Source: an uncultured Candidatus Saccharibacteria bacterium
Lineage (GTDB): Bacteria > Patescibacteriota > Saccharimonadia > Saccharimonadales > Saccharimonadaceae
DNA length: 64,000 nucleotides
NCBI GenBank assembly: GCA_947425245.1
Contig: CANDYU010000002.1
Location: 1 to 64,000 of the forward strand
Reading direction: 5' to 3'
Below, piece by piece: positions 42,394-51,310 of this stretch (position 1 is the first letter of the stretch; every line of letters starts with the position of its first letter). The notes under the pieces are model-generated. The model was not told where the DNA came from and ran no database searches. It saw only the letters and a program-made list of their open reading frames with translations. The translations under genes were made by a program, and so were the position numbers.

Positions 42394-45300
42394 ATGAATT
42401 TCAATGAAGATGCTTTAGAACAAATGATTATTGAAACCATGCGACATCAAGGCTATAAATATCAACCAGGCGAAGAAATCGAACGTGACTATCACGACGT
42501 GCTTCTTCTCCCTCATTTAGAAAACTCTCTTTCTAGACTTAACCCAAATCTACAAGAAAACACAATCTCCGAAGCGATGCGTAAAATCAAGAACCTAGAC
42601 CAGAATAATCTCATTCGCAATAACCAAGAGTTTAGCTGTATGCTTCACGAGGGAGTAAAAGTACCCGAATATACAGACCATGGCGTAGACTACAAAACCG
42701 TAAGGCTAATTGACTACAACAATATCGACAATAACGAATTCTTAGTCGTCAACCAATATACAATCATCGAGCATAGCGAAAAGCGCCCAGACATTATCAT
42801 CTTCATCAATGGTATGCCGCTCGTCGTGGTTGAACTTAAGAGCGCAACGCGTGACGAAGAAGATACAACGCCAGAAGCCGCATATAATCAGCTCAACAAC
42901 TACAAGAAAATCCATATTCCGAGCCTATTCTACTATAACCAAATTCTTATCGCTTCCGATGGCGTAACGGCAAGGGCTGGCACAATTACATGTAAATGGG
43001 AGCGTTTCTCGGACTGGAAGAAAGCCGGCATTAATGACACTCCAGAAAATCTAAATACGCTAGAGCCAATGATCCGTGGCCTACTGAAGCGCGAGACTCT
43101 GCTTGATTTGATTGGTAATTTCATACTTTATCAAGAAGACGCTAAAATCCTGCCGGCATACCATCAGTATTATGGCGTCAAAAAGGCCGTAGAACGCACT
43201 CTGACGACCGGTGACGGCCGTATTGGGGTGTTCTGGCATACACAGGGCTCTGGCAAGAGTTTCTCGATGATTTTCTATGCCGGAAACATGATTAAGTTAC
43301 TAAAAAATCCAACTATCGTTGTAGTGACGGATCGCAACGATCTAGACGACCAGCTCTATGAGACATTCGCCAAGTGTTCTAATTATCTCCGCCAAAAGCC
43401 GGAACACGTAGAAAGCCGCAAGAATCTTATCGACCGTCTGGAAAACAAGCAGGTTGGCGGAATTATCTTCACGACACTATAGAAGTTCGAAGAAGAAACT
43501 GGTTTACTATCCGATCGTGACGACATTATCGTTATCGCAGACGAAGCGCACCGCAGTCACTATGGCATCGATGCTACGACAAAACTTGATATGGAGAAAA
43601 TGATTGCCGTTGAGAAATATGGCACTGCAAAGTATCTCCATGACGCCCTTCCAAATGCTAAATATGTTGGCTTTACTGGAACGCCAATTGAAAACAAAGA
43701 CCATTCGACGTCTAACGTCTTTGGCGACATTATCGATGTCTACGATATGGCGCAAGCTATCGACGATGGCTCTACAGTTCCAATTACTTATGAAGCACGC
43801 ATGGCAAAGGTTGGTCTAAACGATAAGATTCTTCAAGAAATCGACGCCTACTACGACACAATCGAAAACGAAGGTCTAGCAGATGAAGAAAAGATCGCTC
43901 GTTCAAAGCAAATGATGACACGTATTTCGCAAGTTATTGAAGACCCAGATCGTCTAGAAATGATCGTAAAGGACATTCTAAATCACTACGAAAGCCGCAA
44001 AGACTTAGTAGCGAATAAAGCTATGATCGTAGCCTACTCTCGCAACAGTGGTTATACGATGTATCAGAAGATTCTAGAATTGTGCCCAGACCTAAAGAAT
44101 AAGGTATACATGGTCATGACGCCAAGCAATAAAGACACCGAAGAAATGGCGTTAGCTATTGGTAGCAAGAACGATAAACGTGAGCACGAGCGTCTTTTTA
44201 AGGATCCAAATTCCGAATTCAAGATCGTAATCGTAGTAGATATGTGGCTTACCGGCTTTGATGTTCCATGCCTTGGCACAATGTATGTCGATAAGCCAAT
44301 GAAAGCACATAACTTAATGCAGGCTATCGCACGCACAAACCGCGTGTACAAAGACAAGACCGGTGGTCTTATTGTTGACTATATTGGGCTTAAGAAATGG
44401 CTCATGGAAGCACTCAGCACTTACACGAAGTGCGATCAAGGCAAAATTGTAGATACAGACCAAGTAGTGAAAGTATTACGTGATAAAATCGAGCTCATTC
44501 ACAATCTACTTCATGGATTCGACTATTCTAATTACGAGAGTCTAGACAATCTTGGTAAGTATCAAATGCTTAATAGGGCAGCGAACTTCATATTGAAGGA
44601 CGAAGATACGAAGAATAAGTTCATGCGTCATAGTCGCGACGTAAAGAATCTATATGCGATTTCTACCGGCTCTATAACCTACGAAGATAGGTGGGAGTCA
44701 ATGTTTATTATTTCCGTGCACTCATTTATCAATAAGCTCACTCTGGTAGATGGTAAACTCGATGTGACGGAAATAAATCGCGACGTGGCACAGATGCTAC
44801 AACAAGCAATCCAAGACGACGAACTAATCCAGGTCGGAAAGATTAAGCATGGCCGCGCACTTAGCATGCTTAGCGACCAGGTGCTACAACGTCTAGCAAC
44901 TATGGAGAATAAGAATATTGCGGCAGAGATTTTGAGAAAAGCTCTCAAGCAATATATTAATGAGATCGCAGAAACAAACTACGTTAAGTCACAAAAGTTC
45001 TCTGAAAGATTCAAGAAGATCGTAGATGCTTACAATAGCCGCACTATGGTTACGGATATTGAGAAGATTATCGAAGATATGATTGCGCTGAAGCAAGATG
45101 TCGATAAAGAATTGATCCGTACGAACGATTTCGACCTATCTCCAGAAGAAATCGCCTTCTTCGATGCGCTTGGTGACGATCCGGAAGTACGCGAACTAAT
45201 GAAAGACGAAACGCTCGTCCAAATAGCAAAAGAGATAGTTGAGACCGTAAACAATAATATGACTGTAGACTGGGATATTAAACGCAGCTCACAAGCCCAT

Positions 45301-45420
45301 ATGCGTATGCAAATTAAACGTTTGCTTATCAAATATAATTACCCACCAAATAAGAGCACTAAGGCCGTTGAGACAGTCGTAAAGCAGGCCGAGCTAAAGT
45401 GCCAGGAAAAGGATGATTAG
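42394..45420 (+). pseudogene. hsdR: Type I restriction subunit HsdR interrupted by an amber codon
   Basis: The first part (42394-43482) has the N-terminal nuclease domain (KRPDIIIFINGMPLVVVELKSA, the D...ExK catalytic site) and helicase motif I (FWHTQGSGKSFSM). TAG at 43480-43482 interrupts IIFTTL/KFEEE, where HsdR proteins carry glutamine, so a CAG to TAG change fits. The frame stays open afterwards: DEAHRSHYG (motif II), FTGTPIE (motif III) and QAIARTNRV (motif VI), to 45420. The full frame is 1009 codons including both stops, normal for HsdR. Restriction is probably off while HsdM and HsdS remain intact. Confidence 0.88.
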
Positions 45421-46130
45421 TGGACTTTTGGAATAGCAATATAGTTGCGACCATAACTGGTGCCATAGTTGGTGGCCTTATCGCGATAGTGGCCAGTATT
45501 GTAACTTATCGTATGCAACGAAAAGACGCCGAGAAAAAGGAAAACCGCGAAAATTTCAAAAACAAGGCAGAACTGTCCATTAATGAATGGTTCAAAGACA
45601 ATGGCGACAATACTAAAGAAATATACGTAAGTCATTGTCCATATATTGCAAGGCTAAATAATGAAGGTTTTATAGATACGGAAATACCAAAAATATACTC
45701 AAATATAGAAAAACTAGAACGCGAAATTATCTATTTAGAAAATATCGGAAAGTCAGATATTAACGAATTAGAAATCGCTATTGCGGATCCAAAAAACGCC
45801 GCCATTCTTAATGCTAAAACTGCAAATGACTTCATTAAAAAGGGTCTTATTAGTTATGGCGTAAAACTTGATAGGAAAATTCGTATTGGCGAAGCAGTAG
45901 AATTAATCATCTATTACGACGAGAAAGCACCAATTGATGATGTTTTCAGTGCATCTATCGAAATATATTATCGAGATTCCATAAATAACGTTTGCGCTCA
46001 GCCATTATTCGTTAAAGAAAGAAAAATATACGAACCACGCCTAATTGATTATTCCGAATGGCACGAACAAGTAAACGTCGACAAAAATCTAGAGCACTGG
46101 AAAAGACGGCTTACCGAGCATAAGAGTTAG
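45420..46130 (+). CDS. Single-pass membrane protein, unknown
   Basis: This 236-residue protein has one N-terminal transmembrane helix (about 8-30, IVATITGAIVGGLIAIVASIVTY) and a cytoplasmic or external soluble domain of 200 residues without a recognised family. GTG start overlaps the hsdR stop (TAGTG), so it belongs to the hsd operon. Single-pass proteins of this type occur in defence loci, but there is no direct evidence of such a role. Confidence 0.6.
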   Translation: MDFWNSNIVATITGAIVGGLIAIVASIVTYRMQRKDAEKKENRENFKNKAELSINEWFKDNGDNTKEIYVSHCPYIARLNNEGFIDTEIPKIYSNIEKLEREIIYLENIGKSDINELEIAIADPKNAAILNAKTANDFIKKGLISYGVKLDRKIRIGEAVELIIYYDEKAPIDDVFSASIEIYYRDSINNVCAQPLFVKERKIYEPRLIDYSEWHEQVNVDKNLEHWKRRLTEHKS

Positions 46131-46413
46131 CGTTCTTAACATACGCTTCAACTGCTTCCGCAATTCCACATTCCGGGCAAATTTCTGTCTCATTATCTTC
46201 ACGAGATAACGCCGGATATTCCGTAAACTCTTTGCCACATTTCGGGCAACGCTGAATCCCAAATATCTTACGCGTAACGCTTTCATGCAATAAATCTAAA
46301 TCATCACGCAAAAGATCCATATCGTCATAACGTTTAGCGTCGGCAAGAAACGACGAATATTTTTGATGCGGTTTAAGCTTCTTCTCCTCCGCGTTAAAAA
46401 ACGAATAGCCCAT
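46111..46413 (-). CDS. Zinc-ribbon protein, unknown
   Basis: This 100-residue protein carries CPKCGKEF...CPECGIAE, four cysteines forming a zinc ribbon at about 56-83, with a charged N-terminal half. It overlaps the preceding convergent gene by 20 bases. It may be intact; the role is unknown. Confidence 0.5.
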   Translation of the reverse strand: MGYSFFNAEEKKLKPHQKYSSFLADAKRYDDMDLLRDDLDLLHESVTRKIFGIQRCPKCGKEFTEYPALSREDNETEICPECGIAEAVEAYVKNANSYAR

Positions 46414-46424
46414 TCTCTAGTTTG

Positions 46425-46748
46425 TTATCTACACCCGTCACAAAACCTCGGCAGCACTAAAAACTCAGCAATCGAGTGCCCAGTTTTTATCTTTTGAAGA
46501 TATTGACTTATCATCACAAACCCCATCAACTCACCAGTTTTCGACTTAACGAGATAAGCATCTCGGCCTTCATCGGTAAAATAGTTGTCAAAATACTTGT
46601 AGTCAAAACTTCCATCTTCGTTAGCCACGTTCTTGCCTGATGGACTGATTTCAAATAACAAATATTGCAACAAGTTCCAGAGTGCTTGACGAGTCGACTC
46701 AGTGAATCGCTCCAACTGAACTTCTGCTGGATTTATTTCACTTTCCAT
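46425..46748 (-). pseudogene. Truncated GNAT acetyltransferase
   Basis: 107 residues resemble the first half of a GNAT N-acetyltransferase (DAYLVKSKTGELMGFVMIS, then HSIAEFLVLPRF). The acetyl-CoA loop (R/QxxGxG/A) should follow directly but the frame ends CDGCR and stop. The second half is gone, so it is a remnant. Confidence 0.5.
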
Positions 46749-46762
46749 AATAAAATTATACT

Positions 46763-46978
46763 ATGAAAGACAACGAATTTCAAACCATCAAACAACTCAC
46801 AGGAGTATCACCAGACCAAATCAAATTGGCCAATGATGGTTTTTGGAGCTGTGGTTGCGTTATTGACAATAATCGTATTGTATTCAAGCTCAAGAAGTCA
46901 CCAAAGGTGAAGTGTAAGCTAGAAACAGCGAGGTTGGTATCATCGTTTTTAGTAAGATGTGCTATTTTGACGAACTAG
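46763..46978 (+). pseudogene. Truncated phosphotransferase-like N-terminal fragment
   Basis: 71 residues; IDNNRIVFKLKKSPKVKCKLETA resembles the N-lobe of aminoglycoside or choline phosphotransferases (the FKFPK...Y..E region). The catalytic HGD and DxD are absent and the sequence ends abruptly. Divergent from the GNAT fragment. Likely debris at the right edge of the island. Confidence 0.4.
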
Positions 46979-47085
46979 TGACTTTATGAATGCCAGTAGC
47001 GAAAAATTACGAAGTGCAATGCTAGACGTAGTAATACCGAGCAGGCGAAACAACTTGTTGCTAAGATACAACAAATCTAGAGCAG

Positions 47086-47114
47086 AAAAATCCTCGCCAG
47101 TTTCCCCAGCGAGG
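47086..47114 (-). terminator. Terminator of the DapB-like gene
   Basis: On the minus strand CCTCGC pairs with GCGAGG around an 11-base loop and is followed by ATTTTT. It lies 13 bases past the gene end. Confidence 0.7.
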
Positions 47115-47126
47115 GCGTTTTGAACA

Positions 47127-47897
47127 TCAGAGTGCCCACGATACGAGGTCATCCCAGAGTTCATCGAGGTCGTAGAGTTTGCCTTTTTTGACGGGCTTTT
47201 TCGCCATCACTTTGGCAATTTCCAGCACATCGTGTGCCAGTTCATCAAAGCCAACCGTGTGGCAATGTAAGTTGCCGATTTTCCAGTCGCAAGGCAGGTC
47301 GGTCTTGTCGAGCGTAGCAGACGAGTGGACGCCGATTGCTTTACCTGTGGCATCGCTAATTCTTCTCTGTATCACTCTGGATGTTTCACTCGGCAGACTC
47401 TTACCCTCATAGAAGTTCTCATAGAGAGTCAAATTGCCGGGTGTAGCCATCGCCAGTTTCACAGCCTCATCGATGAACTTCTTTACTTTGAAACGGAAGT
47501 TTCCACCACGGAAAATGGGGATGCGATTTGTCGCATCATAAAGTGTCGCCATCTGCCGATTCGACAGACCAGATGTGCCACTAACGAGTGGTTTACCTGT
47601 GCGAATTGCCAGTTCCAGCACCCTGTCGAACACATCGGGGCGTGAGAAATCAACAATGACATCGATTTCGGCTCGCTTTGTCAACTCAACCAGACCGTAT
47701 AGCCCAAACATACCGGTCTCATACTTAGCCCAGTTCACACCCTCAAACTTCTCACCATTGATATCAATAATGCCACTCATATCTCTGCGAGATAGCCCCA
47801 CCACAATATCCGCATCAGCCATATCTTGAGCCGCTTTGACCGCTTCGAATCCAGTTCTACCAGTCAAACCGCTCCAGAGAATCCTTGTAGTTTCCAT
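47127..47897 (-). CDS. Dihydrodipicolinate reductase-like protein
   Basis: 256 residues from ATG at 47897, chosen because AAGGAGG lies 6-7 bases upstream. The N-terminal Rossmann fold reads ILWSGLTGRTGFEAVKAA, followed by DVIVDFSRPDVFDRVLELAIRTGKPLVSGTSGL, which matches DapB (V-D-F-[ST]-x-P and GTTG). The middle reads RGGNFRFKVKKFIDEAV and the end HCHTVGFDELAHDVLEIAKVMAKKPV. DapB makes tetrahydrodipicolinate for lysine and meso-DAP. No other lysine-pathway gene is visible here, so a different oxidoreductase role is possible. Confidence 0.65.
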   Translation of the reverse strand: METTRILWSGLTGRTGFEAVKAAQDMADADIVVGLSRRDMSGIIDINGEKFEGVNWAKYETGMFGLYGLVELTKRAEIDVIVDFSRPDVFDRVLELAIRTGKPLVSGTSGLSNRQMATLYDATNRIPIFRGGNFRFKVKKFIDEAVKLAMATPGNLTLYENFYEGKSLPSETSRVIQRRISDATGKAIGVHSSATLDKTDLPCDWKIGNLHCHTVGFDELAHDVLEIAKVMAKKPVKKGKLYDLDELWDDLVSWAL

Positions 47898-47898
47898 C

Positions 47899-48384
47899 TT
47901 ACCCCTCCTTTTCCTCTTCGACCACGATGAAATAGTCCAGACCATCAGCAGTTGGATTGCTTTGCTCAATGGCGGTGATTTGCTTGTTAAATTCAACCTT
48001 TTCCAGACTAGACATTAGTGGTCTGATAGGTTCTTTGGTTGCTTTGACATAAATGCCGACCGCGGTTTTCGCTCCAAGATTTCTCAAATTCTGCACGAGT
48101 CGGTGTCGCACATTATGGTCTGCTGACTCGTTGGAATCGAGCATTATTATAAAACTTTCTCCAATGCGAAAAACGGCTTCAATGCGAGCGGTAGTTGTGC
48201 TTCGATAATAATCCCAAACCAGCCCTCTACCGAATCTTGCCAAAAATGCTTCTCTGACCTCGTTCTTAAACTCGCAGTCCGCTCCGAACAACACGATGCC
48301 GACTGGCTGAGCCATCTCCTCCTTGATTTTGTTGAAGATTCGCTCAGGTGTGCTTACCCTTCGGATTTCCCATTTCTTGTTCAT
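47899..48384 (-). CDS. Unknown 161-residue protein, cotranscribed with the DapB-like gene
   Basis: Start ATG at 48384 follows AGGAGGGG. The sequence includes PVGIVLFGADCEFKNEVREAFLARFGRGLVWDYYRST and a later KTAVGIYVKA. It looks like an alpha/beta globular protein with no membrane segment. It ends 2 bases before the DapB-like start codon, so the two form an operon. I do not recognise the family. Confidence 0.6.
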   Translation of the reverse strand: MNKKWEIRRVSTPERIFNKIKEEMAQPVGIVLFGADCEFKNEVREAFLARFGRGLVWDYYRSTTTARIEAVFRIGESFIIMLDSNESADHNVRHRLVQNLRNLGAKTAVGIYVKATKEPIRPLMSSLEKVEFNKQITAIEQSNPTADGLDYFIVVEEEKEG

Positions 48385-48485
48385 ATTAGCCCCTCCTATG
48401 AAAGATTTTAACACCATTGGGTATTCACTTTACATTATAGCACACAGTACTAAATATGTCAAGAGAAAAACAAGGCTAAATATGC

Positions 48486-48491
48486 TAAAAT
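48486..48491 (+). promoter_or_regulatory. Extended -10 of a leaderless transcript (HAD gene)
   Basis: TGCTAAAAT with TAAAAT at 48486-48491 stands 6 bases before the ATG at 48498. Confidence 0.6.
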
Positions 48492-48497
48492 AATTAC

Positions 48498-49244
48498 ATG
48501 ATTTTAGTAACCGACTTCGACAACACTCTATATTCTCATTCCGACCCCCATGTCCTAATTAACAATCTACAAGCCTCCGAAATCTTTCGTCAGAATGGCA
48601 ATAAGTTCGTATTGGCAACTGGTCGCAACATCTCAAGTTTAAATCGGGTCTTACCTAATTTCTACAAGTACTTCGATTATATTATTCTAAATAACGGTGC
48701 TATCTGCCTTCACCAAAATAGGGAAACTATATTTCAATACACTATACCGGCAAACATCACACAGAATATCTCTCACGACATTTTGCAACAGTTTAATGAT
48801 AACGCCACTTTTGTATACTATGACGGCACTAAAGAATGGCCAGTACTAGACCATGGCATCACCAAACTACGCTGTTGGATAACCAACCCGCAAATCGGGA
48901 ACGAAGTATTAAGGCTAATCAGTCAAAAATACAGCAATCGAGTTAAAAGCTTCCTCGCTAAAGAAGCCGTCATGTCAAGCGTCAACTGGATCAATAACGC
49001 CGAACGCTACCGCTCCTTTGTAGACATTATGTCCAAAGACGCCGGAAAAGAAAACGCCATCCGCCGCCTCGTCTCCAAATTTCCGGACGAAGATGTCGTT
49101 ACTATCGGTGACGACACCAATGACATCGGCATGCTAACAACATTCAATGGCTATGCGATGCAAGGTTCAGTGCCAGAAGTCCTAAAAATCACCCCACCAA
49201 GCCGTATCGTCTCAAGCGTAGCCGAGCTCATGCAGGGAATCTAA
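48498..49244 (+). CDS. Cof-type HAD-superfamily hydrolase
   Basis: This 248-residue phosphatase shows HAD motif I TDFDNTLYS at residues 5-13, motif II FVLATGRN, a C2-type cap in the middle, and motif IV VVTIGDDTNDIGML near the end, followed by the typical GYAMQGSVPEV. Cof-type enzymes hydrolyse sugar phosphates, FMN or PLP. Substrate unknown. Leaderless start. Confidence 0.88.
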   Translation: MILVTDFDNTLYSHSDPHVLINNLQASEIFRQNGNKFVLATGRNISSLNRVLPNFYKYFDYIILNNGAICLHQNRETIFQYTIPANITQNISHDILQQFNDNATFVYYDGTKEWPVLDHGITKLRCWITNPQIGNEVLRLISQKYSNRVKSFLAKEAVMSSVNWINNAERYRSFVDIMSKDAGKENAIRRLVSKFPDEDVVTIGDDTNDIGMLTTFNGYAMQGSVPEVLKITPPSRIVSSVAELMQGI

Positions 49245-49831
49245 GTTTCGTCCTTCATCCCTATATACAAAACTAAAATCGTCCCCACGAATATAGCCAA
49301 ATCAACCATCCGCCTCGCATCGAAATACCCAAAATCTCCATTAAAAGACAAAATAAACATTACACATACTATCAAGCTGCTAATAAACACTGATATTTTA
49401 TTTCTTCCCCTAATGTGCCAACAAATGAAGGCGAGTATCGGAGAAATTAAGGTCATGCCATACCATATCATCATGTACCTTTGCGGATTAAAACCGCTAA
49501 AATGTATCGTATATAAATGATAGCTTGTAGTCATTCCCAGAAAGAACAAAAACACATTTAGTCCCGCCCTTGCTGGCGTGCTACTAAATATTGATATCGC
49601 GAGTGCAATCAATAGCCAAATATTCAATTCAGAAAAAACATTTCCTAAATCCAGCACTCCAATAATATGCTGCCACCACACCGTATCATTAATACTTAAA
49701 TTATCCAGCCATTTTGAAAACACACCCAACACCACGCCCAGCAAAAGCACCAAAAAACTCGTTATAACCTTCTTCTTTAAAGACATAGTTTTATCTGGCG
49801 TCTTCATACAGCTCGACTCTTCCATAAACAA
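49241..49831 (-). CDS. Polytopic membrane protein, unknown
   Basis: A protein of up to 196 residues with about six hydrophobic helices (for example VITSFLVLLLGVVLGVFSKWL and IWLLIALAISIFSS). An internal ATG 24 bases downstream (MKTPDK) is an equally good start. It is convergent with the HAD gene, overlapping by 4 bases. No family recognised. Confidence 0.6.
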   Translation of the reverse strand: MFMEESSCMKTPDKTMSLKKKVITSFLVLLLGVVLGVFSKWLDNLSINDTVWWQHIIGVLDLGNVFSELNIWLLIALAISIFSSTPARAGLNVFLFFLGMTTSYHLYTIHFSGFNPQRYMMIWYGMTLISPILAFICWHIRGRNKISVFISSLIVCVMFILSFNGDFGYFDARRMVDLAIFVGTILVLYIGMKDET

Positions 49832-49860
49832 TATTTACACCCAAAACATCATTCTTCATA

Positions 49861-50496
49861 CTATAACATCTTAATCGGATGCCTAATAACAGTCTTTAAC
49901 TTATCTGCACTGCACTTTCTCGGATCACTTAAATAAATCTCGTGATGGTAGCGTGGGTTCTGAATATCAAGTTCGTAGCCTTCTTCTGCCATATATTCAT
50001 GCATTAGTTTTACCGTTGCTAGCTCATCATCATAAGAACCTAGATGCATGCATTGAACGCACAGCCCTTCATCATGCATCAAAAACTCCACTCTAGAAAA
50101 ATCTCGCTTCTTTTTCTTAGTAGCTTCCGTAATCGCCCAGTCAAAATCGGTTTTCTTCACGAAGTCTGGCAGTCTAATGACAGAAATAAAATTGAAGTCG
50201 TCTTTTCTACTATAATCTATGCCGTTTGCCGAATTATCTTGCCACCAAAAGCCTTCCAGTGGCGGCACGACATAATCAAAATAACCGTCAATTCTATAAT
50301 CGCCTTTCTTACTCATTTTGATAGTGTAGGCAATACCATAAAGCAACTCAATACTCTGTTTATATTCACCATCTTCGTCATTTGGATTGCCTTTACCACG
50401 CACCACAAGATAGTTCATTATCGGAACTTCTATAATGCTAGGCTTATTCTTCGGCATATAGAACTCTTTGTATTCTTTCTTGTAGTCAAAAGCCAT
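49861..50496 (-). CDS. GyrI-like small-molecule binding domain protein
   Basis: This 211-residue protein reads like a stand-alone GyrI/AraC effector-binding fold: IIEVPIMNYLVVRGKGNPND near the start, a central EGFWWQDN, VEFLMHDEGLCVQCMHLGSYDDE, and YHHEIYLSDPRKCSADKLKTVIRHPIK at the end, the last being typical of the family. Such proteins bind or hydrolyse small toxic compounds. It is a single gene. Confidence 0.8.
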   Translation of the reverse strand: MAFDYKKEYKEFYMPKNKPSIIEVPIMNYLVVRGKGNPNDEDGEYKQSIELLYGIAYTIKMSKKGDYRIDGYFDYVVPPLEGFWWQDNSANGIDYSRKDDFNFISVIRLPDFVKKTDFDWAITEATKKKKRDFSRVEFLMHDEGLCVQCMHLGSYDDELATVKLMHEYMAEEGYELDIQNPRYHHEIYLSDPRKCSADKLKTVIRHPIKML

Positions 50497-50672
50497 AAAT
50501 TATAACTCCAACCTCCTCTACCAATTATCTTTCATTATACTCTAAATCACAGCACCCACCAAAACCAACTTTAAAATTATACTTCCTCCTCGCACCAAAG
50601 ATATTTTCCAAACCATCAGCAAAGAATAAGCTAGTTTCTTAAGACTAAACTCCAAGCAACAACCACCAATGG

Positions 50673-51057
50673 TTTAGGTATTATACTTTTGCTTTAAAGA
50701 CATAGTGCAGTATTAGTATAACTCAGGGCTTAGTTGCTTGTTAGAGGAACTCTCGGAGGCTGTTGCCGTCCAGCCGTAGGAACCGAATAGATAAAGAATG
50801 CTTCGCATTCTTTATCTTGAGGTGACGCCCAGCTGGTAGCGACTTTAGTCGCGTTGGTCGTAGGTTGCGTGTCGCCCGTGACGCTTCTCCCAGGAGATGA
50901 GTGAAGCAGGAATGTGTAACATTCCTGCTTCCGAATCGACGCCCGGAGTTCTAACCTTCAGTCAGACGGGACGACACAACATCCGGTCCGAAAACAAGTA
51001 GCTAAGCCCTGAGTTATGCTAATACTGTATTGTAGCTGCAAAAGTATAATACCTAAA
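50673..51057 (+). ncRNA. Candidate large structured RNA within perfect 20-bp terminal inverted repeats
   Basis: The ends TTTAGGTATTATACTTTTGC (50673-50692) and its exact complement (51038-51057) enclose a second stem of 35 pairs, 50708-50742 with 50993-51027. The only three non-Watson-Crick positions in that stem are G-U pairs when read as plus-strand RNA (A-C on the other strand), which indicates RNA function and orientation. Inside are hairpins at about 50790-50816 (12 bp, GATAAAGAATGC), 50838-50851, and 50903-50931 (13 bp, GAAGCAGGAATGT). No ORF fits. It does not match RNase P, tmRNA, SRP or 6S as I know them. It abuts lectin cassette C. Confidence 0.65.
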
Positions 51058-51067
51058 CTTATCTAAC

Positions 51068-51280
51068 CTAGTACGCCAGACAACGGATGGGGTGAGCATT
51101 ACGACGACCATATGGACCATCAGCCACAGAAACACCTTGAATATTAAATGCTAAATAGTATCCTGCTAAATTAGCCGAATTGTTATAGAAAACAGGCGAA
51201 GCAGTAGCCGACCATTCATAGTTTTCGCTACCAGAACGTCGCAAAGAACTATCGCCAAGATAAATCTGTCCGCTACGGAC
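51068..51280 (-). pseudogene. FISUMP-like lectin cassette C (inverted copy)
   Basis: 71 codons from VRSGQ to PIRCLAY and TAG on the minus strand. The interior is A/T-rich and diverged (YLGDSSLRRSGSENYEWSATASPVF), but the border TTCGTCCGTAGCGG and the end CCCATCCGTTGTCTGGCGTA plus AGGTTAGATAAG are the same as in copies A and B. An upstream in-frame ATG or GTG without a Shine-Dalgarno gives at most a 15-residue lead, so there is no signal peptide. It lies head-to-head with copy D and next to the structured RNA element. Confidence 0.65.
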
Positions 51281-51310
51281 GAAGTGATTGAATGGTTTCG
51301 TCCGTAGCGG
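51270..51310. repeat. Inverted repeat joining cassettes C and D
   Basis: CCGCTACGGACGAA (51270-51283) and TTCGTCCGTAGCGG (51297-51310) are perfect 14-bp inverted copies around 13 bases. They are the 5' borders of the two cassettes. The outer cassette ends (51058-51092 and 51488-51523) are a second, nearly perfect inverted pair. Confidence 0.9.

Noticed and set aside
43480-43482. Stop-codon recoding (TAG as sense) to explain the amber codons in hsdR and the recombinase
   Set aside because: Many intact core genes end in TAG with no read-through homology (for example 1569, 14321, 59973), and no suppressor tRNA is in the window. Mutation is simpler.
50673-51057. RNase P RNA, tmRNA, SRP RNA or a group I/II intron
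   Set aside because: The conserved GAGGAAAGTC/ACAGAA motifs of RNase P, a tRNA-like end, the SRP tetraloop domain, and intron core or domain V signatures were not found.
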